Shown here piece by piece: positions 10,378-17,228 of a stretch of DNA of 64,000 nt. A model generated the notes under the pieces. That model saw only the letters and a program-made list of their open reading frames with translations. It searched no databases and had not been told where the DNA came from. Position numbers and translations under genes: made by a program. Source of the DNA: SZUA-430 sp964561925 (GTDB taxonomy: Bacteria; Pseudomonadota; Alphaproteobacteria; Micropepsales; Micropepsaceae); NCBI GenBank assembly GCA_964561925.1, contig CAZLRW010000005.1, positions 1-64,000 on the forward strand, given 5' to 3'. How positions within the stretch are numbered: the first letter of the stretch is position 1; every line of letters starts with the position of its first letter.

Positions 10378-10800
10378 ATGAAGGTCGACGGACCGCGCCC
10401 GATCGAAACAGCGCGCACCGCACGTGTACGCAGCCCCCAGGCTGCGGGCGCGGCGTTCGTACCCGGCGACGCCGGTGAGATGCGCGCGGCCGCGCCTGTC
10501 ACACGCAGCGTCCCGATTGCCGCCGTCGACACGCTGATCGCGCTGCAGGAGGTGCCCGACAGTCTCGCCGGCCGCGCCAAGGCGGCCAAACGCGGGCGCG
10601 ACATGCTCGATCTGCTCGACGACGTGCGCGACGGGTTGCTCGCGGGCGGCGTCTCGCGCGCCACGCTCGCCCGCCTTGTGACGCTCGTCGAGACCAAGCG
10701 GGAGGACTTTGTCGACCCCGGTCTTGCCGCGGTCCTCGAGGAAATCGAACTGCGCGCCCGGGTCGAGTTGGCCAAGCTCAATTTCGCAACTGCGAACTGA
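10378..10800 (+). CDS. fliX: FliX, class II flagellar assembly regulator
   Basis: The 140-residue protein matches FliX: a variable Arg/Ala-rich N terminus, then the conserved core (IAAVDTLIALQEVPDSLAGRAKAAKRGRDMLDLLDDVRDGLLAGG) and a C-terminal helix (ELRARVELAKLNF). FliX works with FlbD to couple completion of the early basal body to sigma-54 transcription of late flagellar genes. It is divergent from flgI, sharing a 230-base regulatory gap that holds the sigma-54 promoter for flgI. Confidence 0.88.
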   Translation: MKVDGPRPIETARTARVRSPQAAGAAFVPGDAGEMRAAAPVTRSVPIAAVDTLIALQEVPDSLAGRAKAAKRGRDMLDLLDDVRDGLLAGGVSRATLARLVTLVETKREDFVDPGLAAVLEEIELRARVELAKLNFATAN

Positions 10801-10932
10801 CCCCGGCGAAACCGCCCGGTCGTCATAAACCCTTTAATTTCTTTACTTTTTCCCCCGTTGCTGCGGCATCGCGCCTCGCCATATAGTCCGCCGCGCTTTG
10901 ACGCCTGCGTGTGTCGGGGAGGAAAGAAGAAA

Positions 10933-11349
10933 ATGGGCGTGGAGCTACCCGCGAACTACCGTCCGTCCGAAGACGAGCCGTTCATGAACGAGCGCCAGCG
11001 CGAGTATTTTCGCCGGCGTTTGCTGCAGTGGAAGGACGACATCATCCGCGAATCGAAAGAGACGCTGCACAATCTTGCGCAAGACAGCGTCGCCCATGCC
11101 GACCTCGCCGACCGCGCCTCCAGCGAAGCCGAACGCGCGAACGAACTGCGCGCCCGCGACCGCCAGAGAAAACTGATCTCGAAGATCGACGCCGCGCTTC
11201 GCCGCATCGAAGAAGGCACCTACGGCTTTTGCGAAGACACCGGCGACCCGATCACATTGCGCCGTCTCGAAGCCCGCCCGATCGCGACCCTGAGCCTCGA
11301 AGCCCAAGAACGCCACGAACGCCGCGAACGCGTCTACCGCGACGATTGA
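10933..11349 (+). CDS. dksA: DksA/TraR-type RNA polymerase-binding regulator
   Basis: The protein is 138 residues from the ATG at 10933, which follows a GGAGGAAAGAA ribosome site; a longer in-frame start at 10858 adds an unlikely Cys/Arg-rich leader. The coiled-coil segment (RRRLLQWKDDIIRESKETLHNLAQD) has acidic residues for the polymerase secondary channel. The zinc-finger region reads GFCEDTGDPITLRRLEARPIATLSLEAQ, so only one of the four usual zinc cysteines remains, as in other alphaproteobacterial DksA. Downstream of fliX, as in Caulobacter. Confidence 0.88.
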   Translation: MGVELPANYRPSEDEPFMNERQREYFRRRLLQWKDDIIRESKETLHNLAQDSVAHADLADRASSEAERANELRARDRQRKLISKIDAALRRIEEGTYGFCEDTGDPITLRRLEARPIATLSLEAQERHERRERVYRDD

Positions 11350-11407
11350 AGCAGCCTCCGGCGAACCGACCCAACCTTCCTTTCTGGGACCGCGACGGGA
11401 ACCCCAC

Positions 11408-11809
11408 ATGACGAACGACGAGCTGCAATCGTTTGCGCAACGCTATGCGAAGGCGTGGTGCAGCGACGATGCCGGCCGAGTGGCGGCGTTCTTTGCGGAG
11501 GGTGGGTCGTTGACGGTCAATGACGGGCCACCCGCGGTGGGGCGCAGTGCCATTGCCGCCGTCGCGCAGGGATTCATCGACGCCTTCCCCGACATGATCG
11601 TCAGCTTCGACCGGTTGGAGCGCGCGGGTGAGCGCGTGCACTTCCATTGGACGCTTGCCGGCACGAACACGGGGCCGGGCGGCACGGGCAAGTTCGTTCG
11701 TATAAGCGGCTATGAGGATTGGCGCATCGGCGGGGATGGGCGCATCGCCCGATCGCTCGGCCATTTTGATGCCCGCGCGTATGAGCGCCAGCTGCAAGCC
11801 GGCGCCTGA
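11408..11809 (+). CDS. NTF2-like (SnoaL/ester-cyclase type) protein
   Basis: The 133-residue protein has the cone-shaped NTF2-like pattern: an N-terminal helix (LQSFAQRYAKAWCSDDAGRVAAFFAEGGSL), a middle strand pair (FIDAFPDMIVSFDRLERAGERVHFHWTLAGTNTG) and a C-terminal strand (DEDWRIGGDGRIARSLGHFDARAYERQL-like). Such folds serve as small hydrolases, isomerases or binding proteins, and no catalytic assignment is possible. It follows dksA by 58 bases and is the first gene of the accessory stretch. Confidence 0.75.
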   Translation: MTNDELQSFAQRYAKAWCSDDAGRVAAFFAEGGSLTVNDGPPAVGRSAIAAVAQGFIDAFPDMIVSFDRLERAGERVHFHWTLAGTNTGPGGTGKFVRISGYEDWRIGGDGRIARSLGHFDARAYERQLQAGA

Positions 11810-11831
11810 CGGCCGGTCGCTTGGCAGCCGC

Positions 11832-12629
11832 CTACCTCTTCCCGGCGTAGGGCACGAGGCCTTGGCCGATGATGGCCGTCCAGCCTTCGCTGACCGAGGT
11901 ATGGAATTGCGGCCCCAGCCGGCCGAACACCGAATCCATCAGTTTCACGATGCAGCCTTTGCCCGCGTCCTCCAGCTCGATGTGCAGGAGTGAGGTCGCC
12001 GGGCCGCCATAGCGTGTGGCCAGCGCACCGCTGAGGTCGAGCGACCGCGCGCGTTCCATCGCAAAGATCGTGTACCAGGAGAGCGCGTGACCGTCCTTGC
12101 CTTCCTCGCGCAGGTGGCCGCCGAGGCGTTCGTCGAACGTAAACGTGGCGCCCTCGATCGCGCGATGCGAGGCGGGCCACCACTTGTCCGGCGCGGTGAA
12201 CAGCGCCGACCACACGCGTGCCGCCGGCACCGGCACGCGCCATTCCAGCGTGACGTCGACGGCGCCGAGAGGGGCGACCGGCAGGGGCGTGACCATGGAC
12301 TTTCCTCCGAGTGATTTCGAAAAGCGATGCGCTGCACGCCCGAGGTCGAGCGCGCGCGGCGTGAGCCAGCGCGACTGCAATTGCGAAAGGACGGCAGCAT
12401 TCAAATGGTTCATCCGCACGCGGCCGTGTTTGCGCGTGACGATGAGGCCTGCGCGCTCGAGGATCGCGAGGTGCTTCATCACGCCGAACCGCGATATCGG
12501 CAGGCCCAGACCCAGCTCCGACGTGGACTTTGCGCCCCGCGCCAGCCGATCGATCAACGTGCGGCGCGTCGGATCCGCGAGAGCGGACCAAACATCGTTT
12601 GCGGGCTCGGCGAGGGCTGTTTTTGACAC
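11832..12629 (-). CDS. ArsR-type regulator fused to an SRPBCC (AHSA1) domain
   Basis: The 265-residue protein joins two domains. An ArsR winged helix (about 8-95: DVWSALADPTRRTLIDRLARG, then ISRFGVMKHLAILERAGLIVTRKHGR) is followed by an SRPBCC/AHSA1 ligand-binding domain (about 115-262, with WWPASHRAIEGATFTFDERLGGHLREE). ArsR and SRPBCC genes are often neighbours; here they are one chain, so the binding domain may sense a hydrophobic ligand directly. The GTG at 12629 lies inside a 20-base palindrome, suggesting autorepression. A related split pair is found at 62918-63776. Confidence 0.8.
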   Translation of the reverse strand: MSKTALAEPANDVWSALADPTRRTLIDRLARGAKSTSELGLGLPISRFGVMKHLAILERAGLIVTRKHGRVRMNHLNAAVLSQLQSRWLTPRALDLGRAAHRFSKSLGGKSMVTPLPVAPLGAVDVTLEWRVPVPAARVWSALFTAPDKWWPASHRAIEGATFTFDERLGGHLREEGKDGHALSWYTIFAMERARSLDLSGALATRYGGPATSLLHIELEDAGKGCIVKLMDSVFGRLGPQFHTSVSEGWTAIIGQGLVPYAGKR

Positions 12630-12647
12630 GTGACCATTTGGTCACGT
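12628..12647. promoter_or_regulatory. Palindromic operator overlapping the ArsR-SRPBCC start codon
   Basis: ACGTGACCA (12628-12636) and TGGTCACGT (12639-12647) are perfect 9-base inverted repeats with a 2-base spacer, typical of a dimeric winged-helix operator. The site covers the GTG start of the regulator. A near copy occurs at 13702-13721. Confidence 0.65.
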
Positions 12648-12668
12648 ATTGGCTGCGGCGTCAAGCAG
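12628..12668. repeat. 41-bp direct repeat, copy 1 (contains the operator)
   Basis: This 41-base segment matches 13702-13742 at 38 of 41 positions in the same orientation. The match extends beyond the palindrome into a non-palindromic tail (TATTGGC..CGTCAAGCAG). The two copies lie 1,074 bases apart and enclose the beta-propeller gene. Confidence 0.85.
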
Positions 12669-12739
12669 CGGCCGCCGACTGCGTCTCTCGCAAGCACGCC
12701 AGTCGACGAAACCGTCGGCGCGGATGCGTCGGCCAGGGA

Positions 12740-13597
12740 TCAAGGTTTGAGCGGTTGCACTTGGCGCGCGCGTTGACGGTTGTCGGGCGTCACCTCGAGG
12801 GTCCAGATCGTGCCGTCGGGGGCGACCGCAACGCCGGTCGGTGCCCAGCCCGTTGGCGAAACGTCGATCGTCTCGACTTTGTCGCCGGCGGACAGGCGTC
12901 TGATCGCGCGATCGCCGTAGACGGCGAAGTAGGTGGTTCCGTCGACCAGTGCCGCTATGCCCATGATCGCCATCCGTTCGCGGCTTTGGCTTAGCGCTCC
13001 CGGCAGACGCTCCCGCTTGCCGTTTGGGGATACGCGCCAGGCGATTCCGTTTTCGCTCGCGAACACTGTTCCGTCGGCGCGAACCGTCAGCCATGACTGG
13101 TTGGTGAATGGCAATTCTGCAAGCGTCTGCGGCGAAGAGGCCCCGAGCTTGAACCGCAATCGTGCCGGTGACGACCCTTCGATCCAGTAGAAGGCGCCGC
13201 GCTTGTCTCGCTGAAAACCGAAATCGCGATAGTTGCTGAGGAAACCCGGGCGCGGGGCGATGACGTCGCTTATCGCGCCGGCGGCCGTTCGTTTCCACAC
13301 GCGGTGCGACCACCGGCCGGCGTCGTAGGTCAGGTGTTCGCCGTAGAGTGTCCCGTCGGCGTCGATCCAGAGTTCGTGCGTGTGCACATCGCGAACGACG
13401 ATGCGGGGCGAGGCGTCCCGCGCGACCGTCCAAACATGCGCTGTGTCGCTGTAGAAAACCGTTCCCGACTTGTCGACGGCGATACCCATGGCTGGGTGCG
13501 CCGAAGCGGGCGCCATCACCGCCAGCAACGCGACGATCGCGTTTGCAAGGCAGATCATCGGCGATGAATTCCGTCGCAAGCGGAAGCTCATGTTCAT
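12740..13597 (-). CDS. Secreted NHL/SMP-30-like beta-propeller protein
   Basis: From the ATG at 13597 the protein is 285 residues with a signal peptide (about 1-36, ICLANAIVALLAVMAPASAHP). Repeated blade-like units follow: MGIAVDKSGTVFYSDTAHVW, LWIDADGTLYGEHLTYD, TVRADGTVFASENGIAWRV and VAVAPDGTIWTLEVTPD. This is the pattern of a six-bladed NHL or gluconolactonase-like propeller. The frame is open further upstream to 13966, but only this start puts a signal peptide at the N terminus. The 41-bp repeat with an operator lies about 105 bases upstream, so it may be controlled by the ArsR-SRPBCC protein next to it. Substrate unknown. Confidence 0.65.
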   Translation of the reverse strand: MNMSFRLRRNSSPMICLANAIVALLAVMAPASAHPAMGIAVDKSGTVFYSDTAHVWTVARDASPRIVVRDVHTHELWIDADGTLYGEHLTYDAGRWSHRVWKRTAAGAISDVIAPRPGFLSNYRDFGFQRDKRGAFYWIEGSSPARLRFKLGASSPQTLAELPFTNQSWLTVRADGTVFASENGIAWRVSPNGKRERLPGALSQSRERMAIMGIAALVDGTTYFAVYGDRAIRRLSAGDKVETIDVSPTGWAPTGVAVAPDGTIWTLEVTPDNRQRARQVQPLKP

Positions 13598-13701
13598 CCC
13601 AATGAGCGCGGCCGCGCTGTTGCGGGACGCGCTTTGCATAGGCTGCCGATGTTGAGAGAGAACAGACACCTTGTAAGCTCCGTATGGCGCCCATGATTGA
13701 T

Positions 13702-13742
13702 ACGTGACCATTTCGTCACGTATTGGCGGCGACGTCAAGCAG
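13702..13742. repeat. 41-bp direct repeat, copy 2, with imperfect operator
   Basis: Same orientation as 12628-12668, with three mismatches. The dyad here is ACGTGAC-N6-GTCACGT (13702-13721), one base pair shorter per arm than in copy 1. It lies upstream of the beta-propeller gene and about 90 bases before the GNAT gene on the other strand. Confidence 0.85.
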
Positions 13743-13832
13743 TGCGCGTTTTCAGGTCGTCCCTCGTGGTGCGTTGTGGCGGCTTGCTGCGGGGCGGGAA
13801 GATCAGGCTGACGCACGTAACAGGGATATTGC

Positions 13833-14192
13833 GTGTTGCCGGCCGAGAGATCGCATTTGGCGGCAATCGTTCGCAGCTTCCAGGTCGGCGATGAACGGTC
13901 GCCGACCCGGGCATGGCTCATCGTCAAAGACGGCAAGGTTCTCGCCAAGGCGGGATCGCACGACACGGGAGGTGTCGTCGGTCTCTACGGCGTCGCCACG
14001 AAGCCGGAGGCGCGCGGTTTTGGCTTCGCGCGGCTCATTTGTCTGACCGCGCTTTCGGCGGCGCGCGCGCGGGGACGCAGGCTCGCCGTGTTGCATTCCA
14101 CGCCGATGGCGGTTTCGCTCTATCGCGCCATGGGCTTTCGCGAGGCCGCTCTGTTCCGTCTTTACGCGATGCCGGGTTCCTTTCACGCTTAG
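13833..14192 (+). CDS. GNAT-family acetyltransferase, apparently short at the N terminus
   Basis: The 119-residue product covers the core of a GNAT fold: strand 4 (WLIVKDGKVLAKAGSH), the acetyl-CoA loop region (VVGLYGVATKPEARGFGFARLICLTALSAARARGRRLAVLHS) and motif B (SLYRAMGFREAALFRLYAM). The usual first 40 to 60 residues are absent, and the GTG start at 13833 is weak. It may be a 5'-truncated relic cut near the 41-bp repeat just upstream, or a minimal GNAT. Substrate unknown. Confidence 0.6.
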   Translation: MLPAERSHLAAIVRSFQVGDERSPTRAWLIVKDGKVLAKAGSHDTGGVVGLYGVATKPEARGFGFARLICLTALSAARARGRRLAVLHSTPMAVSLYRAMGFREAALFRLYAMPGSFHA

Positions 14193-14329
14193 GCGCAAGG
14201 CGGGCAGCGGCCGGCCACATGCTGCATGCGGGTGCGGGGGCGGCGAAACGCCGGCGCGATTGAACCTAGCGTGTTGCGCATTTAGGTTTCGCGTGGGGCC
14301 CGCCGGTCGGCATAAGGCAATGAGGTGTC

Positions 14330-15700
14330 ATGCGGTTGATCCAGTGGACGGTTCTTGTCACGGCGCTCTTCGCCGTCGGCGCGTGCGGCAAGCCGGAGGA
14401 CGCGAAGACGGCGCGCGACGCCCAGGCGCTGCTGCTGCGCCTGCACGATGCGGGCAGCTTTAGCGGTGCGGTGATCCTCGCGCGCGATGGACGTGTTGTT
14501 TACGAAGGCGCGTTCGGACGGGCGGACCGTACGCGTGCTTTCACGCCCGACACCGCGGCGGATGGCGCGTCGCTGGCAAAGACCGCCACCGCGGCCGCTA
14601 TCTGGCGCCTCGTCGCCACAGGCGCAATTGCGCTCGACGACCCGGTGCAAAGACACGTCGCAGAGTTTCCCTATCCCGACGTGAGCATCCGTCATCTGCT
14701 CAGTCACACCGCCGGTCTGCCGGATTACGATCCCTTTGCGCCGGTACTCGACGGCGAACGACCGGTCGACAATCTCGAACTGCAGAACGTCATGCGGCGG
14801 CAATCGCCGCGGCCGCTTTTTTCGCCGGGCTCGCAGTTCAGTTACTGTAACATCTGCTACGACACGCTGGCGCTTCTCATCGAACGGGTGACGCGCGCAT
14901 CCTATGGCGAGCACGTGGTGAAGGGGTTGCTCGCCGAAGCGGGCGCGGCCACCGCGTTCTTGCGGCCGGTGCGCTTCGCCGATTGGCCCGGCGCGCGCAC
15001 GATCGGGTTCGACTCAAGCCGACCCGATGCGCGCGTCTTCGACGTGTTCGACAAAGAGGCCATCTACGGCGGCTCGAATATCTATTTCTCGGCGCGTGAC
15101 TTGCACGCCTGGGCGCGTGCGTGGGCGGAGCGGCGCGCCGTGCCGGCGGATATCTGGGACCAAGCGTTGGCGCCTGCGCGCATCGGCGGACATGCGTCGG
15201 CGATTTCATTGTCCAGTTGGTACTGCGCGGCGGATCGCCTGCGCTGCTACTACACCGGCCATCACCAGGGCTTCTTCAATCTCGTCTACTGGGATGCCGC
15301 ACGAAACGTCACCGCCGTGTTCGTGTCCAACAGTACGATCGCGCCGCCGCTGCATCCTTGGTTCATGCGAGCGCTTATCGCGCTCGCGGAGGGGCGCGAC
15401 GCTGCCCCGGCGCCGGCGGTCGCATCCGGCAAGGATACGCAGGTCGATTTGTCCGCCTCGGCGGGACGCTATCGTATCGAAGGTCTCGGCGAGGTCTCGA
15501 TCGAGGCTGCGGGAGACCCACCCGTTCTGCAAGTCGGCGCCGGCCCACGGTATCAGATCTATCAGGTCGGCTACGGCTGGCTCTACGTGCCGGGCGTCGA
15601 TGCCTATCTGACGTTGCGGCCGGAAGCCGGCGACCCGCAACCGCGCTTGTCCTGGAGTTCCGTATTCTTCTCCGGCGACGGCGCGCGAATCTCGCCTTGA
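14330..15700 (+). CDS. Lipoprotein serine hydrolase of the class C beta-lactamase fold
   Basis: The 456-residue protein starts with a lipoprotein signal (ALFAVGAC, lipid Cys near residue 19). In the beta-lactamase domain, the SxxK motif is SLAK (about residues 81-84), the YxN-type motif is YCN within FSYCNICYDTLALL, and HLLSHTAGLPDYD is the family signature. A C-terminal beta-rich region of about 100 residues follows (SAGRYRIEGLGEVSIEA). Such proteins act as esterases, D-aminopeptidases or carboxypeptidases in the envelope. The ATG at 14330 follows GAGGTGTC. Confidence 0.82.
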   Translation: MRLIQWTVLVTALFAVGACGKPEDAKTARDAQALLLRLHDAGSFSGAVILARDGRVVYEGAFGRADRTRAFTPDTAADGASLAKTATAAAIWRLVATGAIALDDPVQRHVAEFPYPDVSIRHLLSHTAGLPDYDPFAPVLDGERPVDNLELQNVMRRQSPRPLFSPGSQFSYCNICYDTLALLIERVTRASYGEHVVKGLLAEAGAATAFLRPVRFADWPGARTIGFDSSRPDARVFDVFDKEAIYGGSNIYFSARDLHAWARAWAERRAVPADIWDQALAPARIGGHASAISLSSWYCAADRLRCYYTGHHQGFFNLVYWDAARNVTAVFVSNSTIAPPLHPWFMRALIALAEGRDAAPAPAVASGKDTQVDLSASAGRYRIEGLGEVSIEAAGDPPVLQVGAGPRYQIYQVGYGWLYVPGVDAYLTLRPEAGDPQPRLSWSSVFFSGDGARISP

Positions 15701-15722
15701 GAGCGGTCAACCGCACGCGCGT

Positions 15723-15753
15723 GTCCGCCGGTGGTGATCGGCGGTCAGAATGG
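15723..15753. repeat. 31-bp direct repeat, left copy (resembles flgH 3' end)
   Basis: This segment matches 26602-26632 at 28 of 31 positions in the same orientation, with an 18-base identical core around the inverted pair CGCCG/CGGCG. In the right copy it includes the flgH stop codon. Read on the minus strand, the left copy also ends in codons for Phe-Pro-Phe-stop, like flgH. It may be a displaced flgH 3' end (attachment-site footprint) or a dispersed REP-like element. Confidence 0.6.
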
Positions 15754-15788
15754 GAACTGGATGGCTGGAAGCCGGCGGTCCCGGGCAG

Positions 15789-16994
15789 TTACGCCGCGAA
15801 CGCGACCTGCATCTGATCGACCTGACGGATCGGGCCGGGTTTGAGTTTGGGGCCTTGGCCGATGAGCGTGGTCTTGGGCGCGAGCCTGGCGATCGTGGCC
15901 AGCGTTTCTTCCATCTCCGCGCGGGCGAGCGCCTCGCCGACGCAGCGGTGGGCGCCGCCGCCGAAGATGAGGTGCCAGCGCGGGTGGTCGGTGCGGTGGA
16001 TGTTGAAGCGGTCGGGTTCGACGTAGACCTCTTCGTCGCGCAACGCCGAGAGGAACGAGACGGTCAGCACCGTGCCCGCGGGGATCAGATAGCCGTCGAG
16101 TTCGAAGTCCTTCACCGCGATGCGGGGCGCGCCGGAGACGACGGGTTCGAAGCGCAGCCCTTCGTCCACCGCGGCGCGTTTCAACCCGTCGGGGTTGTCG
16201 CAGAACGCGCGCCATTGCGCCGGATGCTGCAACAGGCGGGCGAGCGTCATGCAGAGCGAGCCGCGCGTCGTGTCGGAGCCGGCCAGGATCAGGCCGATGA
16301 TCTGCGTGCGGATTTCGATGTCGGAGAGTTCGCCGTCGCGCGCGGTCGCCTCCACATACGCGGTCAGGAAGTCGGCCTTCGGCGCGCGGCGCCGCGCGTC
16401 GAGCAGGTCGCTCACATAGGCGTCGAACGCGGTGAGGCTCGCCTCGATTTGGGCGCGGCGGGCGGGGTCGATGAAGCCCAGGCCCTCGGCCGTATCGGCG
16501 ATCCAGGCCAGGAACACGGGCAGGTCGGTGCGCGGGATGCCCAGAATGTCGGCGATGATGCGCGCGGGGATGGGCGCGGCGATCTCGTTCACGAAGTCGA
16601 TCGGCCCTGTGTTCAGGCGCTGGGTGACGAGCTCGGCGGCAAGCGCCGCCGCCTTCGGCCGCATCGCATCCATGAGCTTGAAGGCGAACGTGCGTTGCAC
16701 GGGCGCGCGACGGCGGCGGTGCGTTTCCCCGTTCGCGAACAGCATGGCGGCTTCGGTGAATTCGAACAGCGGGCCGGAGGTGATGCCCTGCATCAGCTTC
16801 GTTTCGGTTTCGAGCTGGCGCGTGGCCTCGCCCATGATGGGGTCGAGATGGCGTTGGCGCAGCCCCAGCACCAAGCCCATCTCCGCCCGCGCGAGCGGCG
16901 CGGTGGCGCGGAAGGATTTCAGGACCGCGTAAGGGTCCGCCTCCGGCGGTTGGGGGGTGGGGATTTGCGGGATGGCGGTGATGGGGTGGGGCAT
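15789..16994 (-). CDS. Cytochrome P450
   Basis: The 401-residue soluble P450 shows all the hallmarks: the I-helix AGSDTTRGS (about residues 239-247), the ExxR helix as EGLRFEP, and the heme-binding loop FGGGAHRCVGEALARAEM with the Cys ligand near residue 350. Class I bacterial P450s hydroxylate small hydrophobic substrates using ferredoxin partners; none is encoded beside it. The N terminus is proline-rich (PHPITAIPQIPTPQPPEADP), as in soluble P450s. Substrate cannot be inferred. Confidence 0.93.
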   Translation of the reverse strand: MPHPITAIPQIPTPQPPEADPYAVLKSFRATAPLARAEMGLVLGLRQRHLDPIMGEATRQLETETKLMQGITSGPLFEFTEAAMLFANGETHRRRRAPVQRTFAFKLMDAMRPKAAALAAELVTQRLNTGPIDFVNEIAAPIPARIIADILGIPRTDLPVFLAWIADTAEGLGFIDPARRAQIEASLTAFDAYVSDLLDARRRAPKADFLTAYVEATARDGELSDIEIRTQIIGLILAGSDTTRGSLCMTLARLLQHPAQWRAFCDNPDGLKRAAVDEGLRFEPVVSGAPRIAVKDFELDGYLIPAGTVLTVSFLSALRDEEVYVEPDRFNIHRTDHPRWHLIFGGGAHRCVGEALARAEMEETLATIARLAPKTTLIGQGPKLKPGPIRQVDQMQVAFAA

Positions 16995-17228
16995 GGGGTC
17001 TCTGGTCTGCCGTCATACTAGCGCCTCAGGCATTCCGGGGGACAAGAAGTTTGGGGCGTCACCGTCGCCATATTGCTGGACAACGAACCGGGTCGCGCGG
17101 ACCTGTTGCCCCATTCGCATTGTACGTCGACTTTCCAGGGAAGCTCTGGTGTCCTGGGGTCTATAGACTACATTGCGTTTGTGCTTCGTGCTTCGATAGT
17201 ACACTGCGGGTAGCAGATTGAAGGATTT

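Noticed and set aside
15745..17016. Second minus-strand frame overlapping the P450 gene
   Set aside because: Arg/Pro/His-rich frame shift of the P450; only its last codons matter, as part of the flgH-like repeat.
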